64,000 nucleotides of DNA from an uncultured Croceitalea sp. (GCA_947503285.1 CANNDD010000002.1:186001-250000); one strand, 5' to 3'; numbered from the stretch's first letter, positions 1 to 9,596 are shown. Numbers and translations are program-made. Notes: generated by a model not told the origin, from the letters alone.

Positions 1-1
1 G

Positions 2-2608
2 CGATATAAGGGTGCCTATAATCCCAATATCAAGTCGTATCAACCCAAAACCAAAGTGTATAAAGAGTATACTTCATACCTGGGTAAGGATATGTGGGCA
101 ACTTTAGACCAAAACGGAGCACTTTACTTTGTTTCCGATGAAGCCAATGGGGAATACAATCTATACCATCTATCAGACCAAAAAAATCAATTGACCTCTT
201 TTGACACTTCCATTGGCAGGCCGCAGGTAAGCGCAAGCGGAAATAAAGTGGTCTTTACCAAAGATTATCAATTGTTCTTATATGATGTCGCCAGTAAAAA
301 AACGGAAAAGGTCGCTGTTCAACTGGCCAATAAAAGCTTATTAGATAAAGAACAAGATTTTAAGACCAATGGTAAGATCACGAATTTTTCGGTATCCGCT
401 GATACTAAAAAATTGGCTTTTGTATCAAGGGGAGAACTCTTTGTTTCTGATGTCAAGGGAAAGTTTGTCAAACTCATCCCCACGAATACTAAGGAACGCG
501 TTCAAGAAGTGCTTTGGCTTAAGGATAATAAAACCATATTATTCTCCAGAACCGATGGTGGTTATACCAATCTATTTACCATTGCCGCAGACGGTTCGCA
601 AAAAGAAAAAAGACACACCAAAGACCTTCGAAACAATGTCAATATTGTCTTTGATGCTGAACAAGAAAAAGCGGTTTACATCAGTGGTCGCGATGAAATG
701 CGGTTGCTTGACCTTAAAACGTTTAAAAGTGAGGTGCTGGTAAAAGATGAGTTTTGGGCTTTATATGCTCCCCAACCCTATTTTTCCCCTGACGGAAGCC
801 ATGTGCTGTACAATGCTTATCGAAATTTTGAACAAGATGTTTTTACCGTTCGCATTGCCGACAAAAAAGTAACCAATCTTACTAAAACCGGCGTCACTGA
901 AACCAATCCCATCTGGTCCACTGACAGCAAATACCTGTACTTTGGCTCAAACCTCACCAAGCCCAGTTATCCTTATGGGCTGAGAGATGCCCATATTTAT
1001 CAAATGGCCCTTGATAAATATGAGAATCCATACACCTTAGATGAGTATGACAAGCTTTTTAAAGATGAACCAAAAGCTGATGAGGATAAAAAAGATTCCA
1101 AAAAAAAAGAAAAAGTTGAAGAGGATAGTACTCCTTCGGTAAAGATAAATGAAGACGGCCTTATGGAACGTTTGGTTCGTATTAGTCCCGCATTTGGTTT
1201 ACAATATAGTCCGTATGCGATTTCAAAAGAGGAAACTACGTATATCATATACATGAGCAATCATGATGAGGGAAAGTTCAAATTGTGGAAGACCACACTG
1301 AAACCGTTTGAAAAAAATAAAACTGAAGTTCTGTTGGATGAAGAAATCAACGGATATCAAATTTCATCAGCTGGGGATTCACATTATATTTTGGCAAAAG
1401 GAAATATCCACACTTTGGATGTAAGCAAGAACAAAGTCGAAAAAATCGATATCAACTACACGTTCAGAAGAAACCTGTCTGACGAGTTTCAACAAATGTT
1501 TTACGAAGCCTGGGCAGGCTTTGAAGAGAATTTTTATGATAAAGACTTCCATGGGGAAGATTGGACCGCCTTAAAGAAAAAATATGAGGCCTTTTTGCCG
1601 TATATCACCAAACGCTCGCAGTTACGCTTATTGTTCAATGACATGCTCGGTGAATTGAATACCTCACACTTTGGTTTTCGTTCGAGGGGAGAAGAAGAGA
1701 ATACCTTTTATAAAACAGTTACCCAGGGGGTAGGAATTCAATTTTCGAATTCCGCACCCTATACCGTATCACATATCATAAAAGATGGGCCCGCAGATGT
1801 CTCGGGAAAAAATATCCAGGTAGGTGATAAACTCATTGCCATAAATAATGAAAAAATCGACGAAGACACCAATCGGGAATCTTATTTCATACGCCCCTCT
1901 TTAGATAAAGAAATGCAATTGACTTTTGAGCGAAACGGAGCATTGCATACGGTTAAAATACATCCCATTCGAACTTTTCAAATTAGAGGATTGCTTTATG
2001 ATGAATGGATGGATGCCAATCAAAACTATGTGGATCAAAAAAGTGGAAAAAAAGTAGCGTACATCCATATGAAAAATATGGGGGGCAATGAATTGGAACG
2101 TTTTAAGCGCGAAATGGTGTCAGAAGCCAGCCAAAGGGATGGATTGATATTGGATCTGCGGTACAATACCGGGGGCAATGTGCATGATGAAGTACTGCAG
2201 TTTTTATCACAAAAACCCTATCTAAACTGGAAATACCGCGAAGGCAAATTGGCGCCACAGCCCAATTTTGCCCCTGCGGCAAAACCAATTGTTGTTCTGA
2301 TCAACGAACAATCGTTGAGCGACGCAGAAATGACATCGGCCGGATTTAAGGAACTAGGGCTTGGAAAGCTTATCGGTACCGAAACATATCGCTGGATCGT
2401 TTTTACGTCAGGTAAGGGTTTGGTCGATGGTTCGTTCTATCGTTTGCCCTCATGGGGCTGTTATACCTTAGATGGTAAAAATTTAGAAAAAGAAGGGGTC
2501 AAACCAGATATTTTTGTCGGAAAGAATTTCAAAGACCGACTGGAAGGCAATCATCCGCAATTGGATAGGGCATTTGAAGAGATACAGAAACAACTCAACG
2601 GGCAATAG
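2..2608 (+). CDS. Tricorn-like S41 serine protease (5' truncated)
   Basis: C-terminal 868 residues of a large protease; the reading frame is open to the window edge, so the true start lies outside. The first ~480 visible residues look like TolB/tricorn-type beta-propeller blades, interrupted by a very charged Lys/Glu/Asp linker (encoded around 1065-1130). A PDZ-like segment follows (GVGIQFSNSAPY, VGDKLIAINNEKID), then the S41 core with LILDLRYNTGGN and NEQSLSDAEMTSAG. By analogy with tricorn protease the second Ser of SLSDAE (codon 2318-2320) is the nucleophile. Family members are large periplasmic or cytosolic peptidases that degrade oligopeptides. The next gene, an AraC regulator, starts 47 bp downstream on the same strand. 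Family assignment is secure; the substrate is unknown and the signal peptide cannot be seen. Confidence 0.9.
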   Translation, partial: RYKGAYNPNIKSYQPKTKVYKEYTSYLGKDMWATLDQNGALYFVSDEANGEYNLYHLSDQKNQLTSFDTSIGRPQVSASGNKVVFTKDYQLFLYDVASKKTEKVAVQLANKSLLDKEQDFKTNGKITNFSVSADTKKLAFVSRGELFVSDVKGKFVKLIPTNTKERVQEVLWLKDNKTILFSRTDGGYTNLFTIAADGSQKEKRHTKDLRNNVNIVFDAEQEKAVYISGRDEMRLLDLKTFKSEVLVKDEFWALYAPQPYFSPDGSHVLYNAYRNFEQDVFTVRIADKKVTNLTKTGVTETNPIWSTDSKYLYFGSNLTKPSYPYGLRDAHIYQMALDKYENPYTLDEYDKLFKDEPKADEDKKDSKKKEKVEEDSTPSVKINEDGLMERLVRISPAFGLQYSPYAISKEETTYIIYMSNHDEGKFKLWKTTLKPFEKNKTEVLLDEEINGYQISSAGDSHYILAKGNIHTLDVSKNKVEKIDINYTFRRNLSDEFQQMFYEAWAGFEENFYDKDFHGEDWTALKKKYEAFLPYITKRSQLRLLFNDMLGELNTSHFGFRSRGEEENTFYKTVTQGVGIQFSNSAPYTVSHIIKDGPADVSGKNIQVGDKLIAINNEKIDEDTNRESYFIRPSLDKEMQLTFERNGALHTVKIHPIRTFQIRGLLYDEWMDANQNYVDQKSGKKVAYIHMKNMGGNELERFKREMVSEASQRDGLILDLRYNTGGNVHDEVLQFLSQKPYLNWKYREGKLAPQPNFAPAAKPIVVLINEQSLSDAEMTSAGFKELGLGKLIGTETYRWIVFTSGKGLVDGSFYRLPSWGCYTLDGKNLEKEGVKPDIFVGKNFKDRLEGNHPQLDRAFEEIQKQLNGQ

Positions 2609-2655
2609 CATTAAATTGGATAGTGTGAGCTAAAAACATCCTTCAGAGAAGCGTA

Positions 2656-3675
2656 ATGGATACGGATACTATCATTCTAGTCTTAAGTTTCATAGGCTTG
2701 GTTCAGGCCCTCTTCTTGATGCTATACCTGTTTTCTTTAAAAAAAGGGAATAGCGTCGCCCATAAATTTCTTGCCCTTATTATTCTGGGGTTGACCATGC
2801 GAATCGGTAAATCTGTATTGAATGAATATGTACAGCTTGAAGCCTGGCAACGTAATCTTGGAATTTCTGGAATACTCTTGGTGGGCCCGATGCTTTTGTT
2901 ATATGGGAAAGCGCTTTTGAAAAAAAGAAAACAGGCTGTAAACCAAGACTATTTTCATCTCATCCCATTTTTGCTTTTTGCTCTTTGTTGTAGTATCATC
3001 CCGAATCGGTTTGATCTTATCTCAAAAATCATATACCTGCTCGTTTTTGTTCATTTAGCATTTTATACGGGTTTGTCTGCGTATTTACTAGGTAAGGAAA
3101 AAGACCAAACAACGAGGCAAATTACCACATGGTACCGAAATCTGATTGTGGGGGTCGGATTAATCTGTGCATTTTATATAGGTAACTTTCTTGGGCTGAT
3201 CCCGTTTTATATCGGTGGGGCAATTTTCTTCTCTTTACTGGTATACGCTTTCTCTTTTCTATTGCTTAAACGGCACAGTTTTACATTGGAAAAGTATCAA
3301 GACTCTAAGTTGGATGCTTCCACTTCGAAAAGTCTTATGCAGAAGATAAAATTACTTTTTGAGAACGAAGAGGTTTATTTAGACCCTAAATTGACACTTG
3401 AAAAGGTCTCAAACCTAGTGGGTACTTCTTCTCGAAATATTTCACGGGCCATCAACGAACATGATGGTACTAACTTTTCTGACTTTGTGAATTCATTTCG
3501 TATCAAAAAAGCAAAGACACTCTTGATTTCAAAGGAATATGCCCACGAAAAAATTGCCGCCATCGCCTATGATAGTGGTTTTGGCAATGTGACCTCATTT
3601 AATCTCGCTTTTAAGGCCATGACAAAACACACCCCTTCTTCTTTTAGAAAAGAATTTGGTTCGATTACCACCTAA
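2656..3675 (+). CDS. AraC-family regulator with seven N-terminal membrane segments
   Basis: 339 residues. The N-terminal ~210 residues hold about seven hydrophobic stretches, beginning with IILVLSFIGLVQALFLMLYL and ending with a long double segment near residues 165-205. The C-terminal ~100 residues form an AraC double helix-turn-helix (LEKVSNLVGTSSRNISRAIN, then a second helix pair around IAAIAYDSGFGNVTSFNLAF). Membrane-anchored AraC proteins of this layout are common in Flavobacteriia and are thought to sense an envelope or extracellular signal directly; the ligand is unknown. ATG at 2656 is the first in-frame start after the protease stop. The sugar dehydrogenase gene follows 73 bp later and could be a target, which is inference from position only. 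Confidence 0.85.
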   Translation: MDTDTIILVLSFIGLVQALFLMLYLFSLKKGNSVAHKFLALIILGLTMRIGKSVLNEYVQLEAWQRNLGISGILLVGPMLLLYGKALLKKRKQAVNQDYFHLIPFLLFALCCSIIPNRFDLISKIIYLLVFVHLAFYTGLSAYLLGKEKDQTTRQITTWYRNLIVGVGLICAFYIGNFLGLIPFYIGGAIFFSLLVYAFSFLLLKRHSFTLEKYQDSKLDASTSKSLMQKIKLLFENEEVYLDPKLTLEKVSNLVGTSSRNISRAINEHDGTNFSDFVNSFRIKKAKTLLISKEYAHEKIAAIAYDSGFGNVTSFNLAFKAMTKHTPSSFRKEFGSITT

Positions 3676-3748
3676 AATCGTTTTAAGAATCATGTTTTTT
3701 AAAAGATTTTGCCCAGAATCCGTCGAGATTTGAGGTAAACAACCCGTC

Positions 3749-4921
3749 ATGCGCTGTACCTTTTTGATTCTTTGCCTGTCTTGTTTAGGATGTGTTCAGA
3801 AAGAAATTCCCGACACTGTATTGCCCTTGCCACAAAAGGAAATCGTCTTTTCAGGCTTGAACAAGCCATGGAGCATTGCCTTTCTATCAGAACAGGAGGC
3901 GTTGGTCTCTGAAAAAAATGGAAGTCTGGTACTGGTTAATTTGGGGGCAAAAACAAAAAAAGTCATCAAAGGCTTTCCAACTGACCTTACCGATAGTATC
4001 GGTGTAGTTCATTTTGGTGACAATTCAGGTATGTATGAAGTGATTACGCATCCCAACTTCGACAAAAACCAATTGATTTATGTTTCTTATGCCTCAAAAA
4101 AGCCCGGCGTAGGACACACAACAAAATTCATTCGGGCAAAACTTGAAGGTGATTCACTGACTGCTATTCAAAATATTCTTTTAGCCGAACCTTATACGAA
4201 AGACGATTACCACTATGGGGGAGGAATGGTTTTCGGAGCTGATGAAAAATTATACCTCACTGTTGGGGAACGCCTTTTTTGGGAACGTGATGAACCTACC
4301 GTTCCCATTGCACAAGATGTTCAAGATACTAGGGGTAAAATCTTTCGATTTAACGATGATGGTAGTATCCCTCATGACAATCCTGATTTTGGGGAAAATG
4401 CCGTGCCGGGCCTTTATGCCATTGGACTTCGAAACTCACAGGGAATTGCCCTGCAACCTGATACCAATGTACTTTGGTTCACGGAGCACGGCACCATTCA
4501 GGGCGACGAAATCAATAAGCTCGAGGCTGGCGCAAACTACGGATGGCCAAGCAGTACTACCGGTAAATTACGTAGTAAAGATTATACGCCCCCTAAATTG
4601 GATGAAAACATGCTAACCAATCCTATCTGGTTTTGGCCACACACCGTTGCACCGACCGGTCTTTGTTTTTATACCGGTGATGAATTCCCACAATGGAAAA
4701 ACAACCTTTTTGTTCCTGGGCTTTCCAGGGGAAGTTTATGGCGATTTCGAATTGAGGAAACAACGATTAAAAGTGCCGAAGAATTGTTCATTGATGATCG
4801 GGTACGCTCTCGAAAAGTGAGGCAAAGCCCTGATGGAAAACTCTATATGTTGACTGATGAAGAAGATGGAAAAATCATACGGATAAAACCAATGCATAAA
4901 TCTTCAAGTAAACCCGAATAG
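3749..4921 (+). CDS. PQQ-dependent sugar dehydrogenase-like lipoprotein (GSDH family)
   Basis: 390 residues. The N-terminus is a lipoprotein signal peptide with lipobox LGC (MRCTFLILCLSCLGC), so it is probably anchored in the envelope. The body is a six-bladed glucose/sorbosone dehydrogenase propeller: KPWSIAFL near the start, DDYHYGGGMVF (a likely active-site His), GLRNSQGIAL (the conserved Arg), TEHGTIQGDEINKLEAGANY and HTVAPTGLCFYTG. Family enzymes oxidise sugars with PQQ in the periplasm and pass electrons to the respiratory chain; many bacteroidotal homologues have no tested substrate. No PQQ synthesis genes are present here. Fold assignment is strong, activity uncertain. Confidence 0.85.
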   Translation: MRCTFLILCLSCLGCVQKEIPDTVLPLPQKEIVFSGLNKPWSIAFLSEQEALVSEKNGSLVLVNLGAKTKKVIKGFPTDLTDSIGVVHFGDNSGMYEVITHPNFDKNQLIYVSYASKKPGVGHTTKFIRAKLEGDSLTAIQNILLAEPYTKDDYHYGGGMVFGADEKLYLTVGERLFWERDEPTVPIAQDVQDTRGKIFRFNDDGSIPHDNPDFGENAVPGLYAIGLRNSQGIALQPDTNVLWFTEHGTIQGDEINKLEAGANYGWPSSTTGKLRSKDYTPPKLDENMLTNPIWFWPHTVAPTGLCFYTGDEFPQWKNNLFVPGLSRGSLWRFRIEETTIKSAEELFIDDRVRSRKVRQSPDGKLYMLTDEEDGKIIRIKPMHKSSSKPE

Positions 4922-5005
4922 GTTTCAAAAAAACAACCCTAATTAACGTGGGTTCGACTTAAGATTTGTCATTTAATAAAGATAAAGGCCAATAAATTCA
5001 ATAGC

Positions 5006-5101
5006 TGTCACCTCTGAGTGCCTGTGCGCTGACAAGGCAGGCAGTCAAGAGGCTCTTAAAATCGAGAACAGTATAGGGTCTCGACTGCGCTCGACCTGAC
5101 A
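5006..5101. repeat. Pair of degenerate GTCGAGCGCAGTCGAGA-type dispersed repeats
   Basis: Within the 244-bp gap 4922-5165 two related GC-richer elements lie head to head. The second (5076-5101) contains TCTCGACTGCGCTCGACC followed by TGACA. The first (5006-5053) begins TGTCACCTC and ends CAGTCAAGAGG, with its middle disrupted. The TCGAGCGCAGTCGAGA core is a dispersed intergenic repeat I recognise from many Flavobacteriaceae. The pair can fold into a hairpin and may act as an mRNA end after the dehydrogenase gene. The rest of the gap shows no gene. Confidence 0.55.
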
Positions 5102-5165
5102 TCGTACTTAAGAAAATATAGTTGACATCATTAAACATTTTAAACGCACATTTAAAAACATCTCA

Positions 5166-5588
5166 ATGAAAAACTTAGTTTTCACCCTTTCACTTTTGTT
5201 CACAGCCATTTTATTTGCGCAAACCGATGAAGCCCAAGTTCGCGAAACTTTGAATCGCTATATGCAAGGTTCCTCGTATGGCTATCCGAAACTTATTGCT
5301 TCTGCTTTTTATGAAGATGCTCCTTTATTTTTGTACAAGAAAGATAAAGAAGTATATGTGCTTAGCCCAAAGGAATACAGTCAATTTTTTGAAAAGCGTG
5401 AACTGGGCAAATTCAACGGACGCTATGGTAATATCTTGGCCATAGCAATTTCAAATGATATTGCAACTGCCACTGCTGAGATTGACATTCCCAAACGCAA
5501 CATGCGCTTTATTGACATTTTTTTGCTGAAACGGCTTGAAGGCCAATGGAAAATAATCAGCAAAGCGGCTACTTTAATGCCACAGTAA
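5166..5588 (+). CDS. Secreted NTF2-like protein (putative lumazine-binding family)
   Basis: 140 residues. It begins with a signal peptide (MKNLVFTLSLLFTAILFAQ, cut after AQ). The mature part reads as one NTF2/SnoaL-like cone fold of the Lumazine_bd_2 type (AQVRETLNRYMQGSSYGYP, then FYEDAPLFLYKKDKE, and a C-terminal GQWKIISK strand). Such proteins are usually periplasmic ligand-binding or enzyme-like domains without an assigned reaction. The following serine hydrolase starts 26 bp after the stop, so the two are probably co-transcribed. Confidence 0.75.
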   Translation: MKNLVFTLSLLFTAILFAQTDEAQVRETLNRYMQGSSYGYPKLIASAFYEDAPLFLYKKDKEVYVLSPKEYSQFFEKRELGKFNGRYGNILAIAISNDIATATAEIDIPKRNMRFIDIFLLKRLEGQWKIISKAATLMPQ

Positions 5589-5614
5589 ACACCCTATTCA
5601 TTTACCTTCTTTCT

Positions 5615-7045
5615 ATGAAAAATCTTGCGAATCCCTTTTTACAGTTCTTCTTGCTATGGGTGTCTATTTATGGTTTTGCACAAAACAACAACAATGTGGC
5701 AAAGGCCATTGATGGTTTATTTGCATCCTACAATGAAAATACCCCTGGTGTTGCAGTGACAGCAGTCAAGAACGGCACTATTGTTTTCAAAAAAGCATAT
5801 GGTCAGGCGACACTAGAGTATGATGTACCCATAACATCGCAAACCATTTTTCACGCCGCATCAGTCTCTAAACAATTTACTGCCTTTGCTATCTATCTTT
5901 TAGAAAAAGATGGACAAATCTCGTTTGACGATGATGTTCGTGCTTACTTTCCTGAATTGCCCGATTATGGAAAAACCATTAAAATCAAACATTTGTTATC
6001 ACATACAAGTGGCTTGCGGGATCAGTGGGCCTTATTAACCTTAGCCGGATGGTCACTTGAAGATGTTATCACCACAGAACAGATTCTAGATTTGGCATAT
6101 AATCAAAAAGAATTGAATTTTGAACCAGGTACCGCCTTTGGTTACTGCAATACATCATATACCCTTTTGGCCAAACTTGTTGAAAAAATCAGCGGACAAT
6201 CTTTTGCCGAATTTACCAAACAACAAATTTTTGAACCCCTTCAAATGGATCATACCCAATTTTATGATGACCATCAAAAGGTGGTCAAAAACAGGGCATA
6301 CTCGTATGAATTCAAAAATGGCGGTTACAGCAAAAAAGAGCTGAACTATTCCAATGTAGGCCCCACGAGTCTATTCACCACCGTTGAAGATTTGGCAAAA
6401 TGGGCCAACAATTATGACAATCCTGTGGTCGGGGACAAAAATTTAATCCGCAAGTTCAATAGGGTTTCCACCTTTGAAAATGGCGAGACCGTAGTCTATC
6501 GACAAACCCAAAAAGATACCCTTTACCATGCTAAAGGACAACTGGCATGGAATTACAAAGGCCACAAACTTATGAGTCATGGCGGACATGATGCCGGTTT
6601 TCGAGCGTTTTTGGCAAGGTTTCCTGAAGACGACCTTACGATAATCACCTTAAGCAATGACGAACATTATGACATCCTCAAAAAAGGGTTTGAAATTGCA
6701 GATACATATTTAAATGAAGAGCGGCCTAAAAAAGAAAATCAAGACCTGCTGCCAAAATCAAAATCGACTACCGCATTCAAGAACAATATAAAGGAATTTA
6801 TGGGCAGCTATGCCAGTGAAGAACTCAAAACCACCTATGAGGTTCTTTATGAGAATGATGCACTTGTTCTCAAACACCATCGATTGGGCGATTTGAAATT
6901 GACACAACAAGGTGAAGCAACTTTTACAGGTAGCAACTACTTCAATTTTCAACTTACTTTTTTAAAGGAAAAGGGAAAAGTGACCGGTTTTTCAATTTCA
7001 AATTTCGGTGTCAAAAATCTTGTGTTCGCTAAAATCGATTCTTAA
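5615..7045 (+). CDS. Class C beta-lactamase-like serine hydrolase
   Basis: 476 residues from ATG 5615. An upstream in-frame ATG at 5546 would overlap the previous gene and bury the signal peptide, so 5615 is preferred (MKNLANPFLQFFLLWVSIYG, cleavage after FAQ). The catalytic motifs of the PF00144 fold are visible: SVSK (Ser-x-x-Lys), YCN (Tyr-x-Asn) and a C-terminal HGGHDAGF box in place of KTG. A ~110-residue C-terminal domain, probably lipocalin-like, follows. Members include peptidoglycan peptidases, esterases and D-amino-acid peptidases; true beta-lactam resistance is not implied. Its TAA stop shares the palindrome TTAA (7042-7045) with the stop of the convergent MATE gene. Confidence 0.88.
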   Translation: MKNLANPFLQFFLLWVSIYGFAQNNNNVAKAIDGLFASYNENTPGVAVTAVKNGTIVFKKAYGQATLEYDVPITSQTIFHAASVSKQFTAFAIYLLEKDGQISFDDDVRAYFPELPDYGKTIKIKHLLSHTSGLRDQWALLTLAGWSLEDVITTEQILDLAYNQKELNFEPGTAFGYCNTSYTLLAKLVEKISGQSFAEFTKQQIFEPLQMDHTQFYDDHQKVVKNRAYSYEFKNGGYSKKELNYSNVGPTSLFTTVEDLAKWANNYDNPVVGDKNLIRKFNRVSTFENGETVVYRQTQKDTLYHAKGQLAWNYKGHKLMSHGGHDAGFRAFLARFPEDDLTIITLSNDEHYDILKKGFEIADTYLNEERPKKENQDLLPKSKSTTAFKNNIKEFMGSYASEELKTTYEVLYENDALVLKHHRLGDLKLTQQGEATFTGSNYFNFQLTFLKEKGKVTGFSISNFGVKNLVFAKIDS

Positions 7046-8415
7046 TTCAAGCTTCGTATCTCTTTTCGTAAATACCACCCAGTAACCAAAGTCGCCAAAA
7101 TATCCGCTATGGGGAACGACCACCAAACGCCCATTTCACCAAAAAAACCGGGCAAAATCAAAATAAGGGGGATAAAGAAGAAGCCTTGACGGGTCAAGGT
7201 CAACAACAATGCAGGAACTGCTTTGCCAACGGCTTGAAAATAAGCTGCCCCTATGAGCTGCAAAGCAATAATCGGAGTGGCCAAAAAGACCAAACGCATC
7301 GCCAAAGGTGCATGCTTCAATACGTAGGCATTGGTTTCCATATCTTTTGCCGGAAGGTCTGTTCGGTCACTTAAAAATAAGTCGGCGATTTCGGCAGGAA
7401 AAACCATCAAAACAACGAATACCAAGGTTGCCACCAAAGCGGCATATTTGATTGCGGTGTAAATCGATTCCTTGACCCGGGCATACTTGGCGGCACCGTA
7501 ATTAAATCCTGCAATGGGTAAAAAGCCTTGGGTAACCCCGAAAACGGGAAACAATGCGAACATCAGCATGCGCCCAATAATGGCGTAGACCGCAACCAAG
7601 GGCTCCCCGCCCAAATTGAAAAGGATGTTGTTCAACAACAAATAGGTCACGCTGGTAACCGCTTGTCGCGCCAAAGTAACAAAGCCCAAAGAACCGATTT
7701 CTTTTAAGATATTGGAATCAAAAATAAAACAGCGAAAGTTGATTTTCAGTTCAGAATTCTTGGATAGGAAAAAATAGAGGATATACCCAAAACACAACAA
7801 ATATCCTGCTGTGGTTGCCCAGGCAGCTCCATGCATTCCCCAATCAAAAACAAATATGAAGATGTAGTCCAATACAAGATTTCCCACTGAAGGGATAATC
7901 ATGGCTATCATGGCAAATTTAGGTTTGCCCTCGGCACGAATCACCGTGTTGCCCATCATACACAGGGCCAAAAAGGGTACGCCATACAAAACGATGACAT
8001 AATATACTTTGGCAGGCTCGAAAATCGCTCCTTTACCACCAAAGGCGGGAATCAAATCATCGACAAAATAAAGTCCCAAAGCCACCATCGAAATGGTGAC
8101 CAATAAGGTCAGGGAAATCTGATTGCCAAACGTCTTTAGCGCTTTTTGCTTATTGTCGGCACCAAGGGCACGCGAAATAATACTAGAGCCACCTATGCCT
8201 ATGGCCATGCCCAAGGCAGCTATAAAAAAGGAAACGGGAAGCACCACATTGATAGCGGCAATAGCGATGGACCCTATCCAATTGCCCACAAAAATGGTAT
8301 CGACCAAAATATTCAAGGACATTACCAAAATGCCTATGGATGCCGGCACCGCTTGCTTGACAAGCAACTTACCTATGGGTTCCGCACCCAGTTCATCAGA
8401 TGAAACTTTGGCCAT
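7042..8415 (-). CDS. MATE family multidrug/cation antiporter
   Basis: 457 residues with about twelve hydrophobic segments and two homologous halves. The start ELGAEPIGKLLVKQAVPASI and the GNWIGSIAIAAINVVLPV and GIGGSSIISRALG segments are typical of the bacteroidotal DinF/NorM-like MATE branch. These inner-membrane antiporters export organic cations or drugs against H+ or Na+. ATG is at 8415-8413. It lies 128 bp downstream of hemH on the same strand; read-through is possible, but the spacer contains a repeat remnant and a separate promoter cannot be excluded. Substrate unknown. Confidence 0.92.
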   Translation of the reverse strand: MAKVSSDELGAEPIGKLLVKQAVPASIGILVMSLNILVDTIFVGNWIGSIAIAAINVVLPVSFFIAALGMAIGIGGSSIISRALGADNKQKALKTFGNQISLTLLVTISMVALGLYFVDDLIPAFGGKGAIFEPAKVYYVIVLYGVPFLALCMMGNTVIRAEGKPKFAMIAMIIPSVGNLVLDYIFIFVFDWGMHGAAWATTAGYLLCFGYILYFFLSKNSELKINFRCFIFDSNILKEIGSLGFVTLARQAVTSVTYLLLNNILFNLGGEPLVAVYAIIGRMLMFALFPVFGVTQGFLPIAGFNYGAAKYARVKESIYTAIKYAALVATLVFVVLMVFPAEIADLFLSDRTDLPAKDMETNAYVLKHAPLAMRLVFLATPIIALQLIGAAYFQAVGKAVPALLLTLTRQGFFFIPLILILPGFFGEMGVWWSFPIADILATLVTGWYLRKEIRSLN

Positions 8416-8543
8416 AATTATGCTATAAAACTAAGTTGGTCAAGACGACCGCAATTAAATACGGTCCCTTCGATTGCCTATCCGTCAGGCGGGCGCTCAA
8501 GATGATTGCTGAACCCGCAGGGAATTCTGAAAAAACGGCATGG
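8416..8543. repeat. hemH-MATE spacer with a degenerate GC-rich repeat remnant
   Basis: The stretch 8469-8495 (CTTCGATTGCCTATCCGTCA then GGCGGGC) resembles 39904-39933 (CTTCGACTACCTGC ... GGCAGGTGGGC), another intergenic spot in this window. Both look like decayed copies of one dispersed flavobacterial repeat. No coding sequence is visible here. Confidence 0.35.
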
Positions 8544-9578
8544 TTAAACAGGTAAGACGGCTTTTTCTTCCCAGTCTTTGATCCATTTCGCCATTAAAGC
8601 CACCCAATCATCACGGTCATTCAAACAAGAAATATGTTTGAATTGCTCACCACCAGCTTCTTTGAATTCTTCTTCCCCTTCCATTGCGATTTCTTCCAAA
8701 GTCTCTAAGCAATCCGATACAAAAGCAGGGGTGATGACGGCCAAACGGGTCTTACCCTCTTTTGGAAAACGCTCGAACTCATAATCGGTATAGGGTTTCA
8801 ACCATGGGTCACCGGCCAAACGGGATTGAAATGAGGTGCTCACTTTCTCTTCGGGCAACCCCAAATACGATTTTATCAGTTCAGTGGTGTCATAACATTG
8901 ATGGCGATAACAGGTATGGTGGGCCACGGAATTTATTTTACAACAACTACCATCAATTTTACAGTGGAACTTGGTAGGATCTGATTTTCGAATATGCCGT
9001 TCCGGAATTCCATGGTACGAAAACAACACATGGTCGTATTCAAAATTCTTTAACCCTTCGGCGATACTATCACCAAGCACCTTGATATAATCAGCACTGC
9101 TGTAAAATGCTGGCATGGTCGTCACCTGCATGTTGGGAAAGTGTTTTTGCTGTTCTTCCATAGCTTTGACTACCACGGTCTCATAAGAAGACATCGCATA
9201 ATGCGGGTACATGGGCACCAATAACACCTCATCAACATTTTTATCAGCAAGCTCTTGCAACCCTTCCTTAATGCTTCCACTGCCATAGCGCATACCTAAA
9301 GCAACTGGAAGATGAGTATGCTCACGCAATTTTTCCGTAAAACGCTTTGAGATCACAATTAAAGGAGAACCTTCGTCCCACCAAATTTTGGCGTATGCCT
9401 TTGCTGATTTTTTTGGACGTGTCTGTAAAATAATACCCCGAACCAAAAGGTTTCGCAATAAGGGTGGAACGTCGATGACACGACCATCCATCAAAAACTC
9501 ATCTAAATACGGTTTGACGTCTTTTGCGGTTGGACTATCGGGAGAGCCTAAGTTTACCAGTAATACTCCTTTTTGCAC
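8544..9578 (-). CDS. hemH: Ferrochelatase
   Basis: 344 residues. It inserts Fe2+ into protoporphyrin IX (or coproporphyrin III), the last or near-last step of heme synthesis, on the cytosolic membrane face. Conserved features: KGVLLVNLGSPDSPT at the N-terminus, GMRYGSGSI, PMYPHYAMSSYETV, the catalytic His in FSYHGIPERH (His189), and PAFVSDCLETLEEI. Unusual is a cysteine-rich insert right after the catalytic His: C206, C212, C213, C223 and C228, with HHTCYRHQC. These could bind a [2Fe-2S] cluster. ATG 9578; a TAnnTTTG-like promoter element sits 18 bp upstream. It is separate from the main hem operon 5 kb away. Confidence 0.95.
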   Translation of the reverse strand: MQKGVLLVNLGSPDSPTAKDVKPYLDEFLMDGRVIDVPPLLRNLLVRGIILQTRPKKSAKAYAKIWWDEGSPLIVISKRFTEKLREHTHLPVALGMRYGSGSIKEGLQELADKNVDEVLLVPMYPHYAMSSYETVVVKAMEEQQKHFPNMQVTTMPAFYSSADYIKVLGDSIAEGLKNFEYDHVLFSYHGIPERHIRKSDPTKFHCKIDGSCCKINSVAHHTCYRHQCYDTTELIKSYLGLPEEKVSTSFQSRLAGDPWLKPYTDYEFERFPKEGKTRLAVITPAFVSDCLETLEEIAMEGEEEFKEAGGEQFKHISCLNDRDDWVALMAKWIKDWEEKAVLPV

Positions 9579-9596
9579 AGCTTATTTTTTAAGTTG

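Noticed and set aside
1000-1260. Minus-strand open frame inside the S41 protease gene
   Set aside because: Antisense shadow of a Lys/Glu-rich coding segment; no independent start region or family features.
5615-7045. Beta-lactam resistance gene
   Set aside because: Motifs fit the broad PF00144 serine hydrolase family; the HGG box and extra domain are unlike true class C beta-lactamases.
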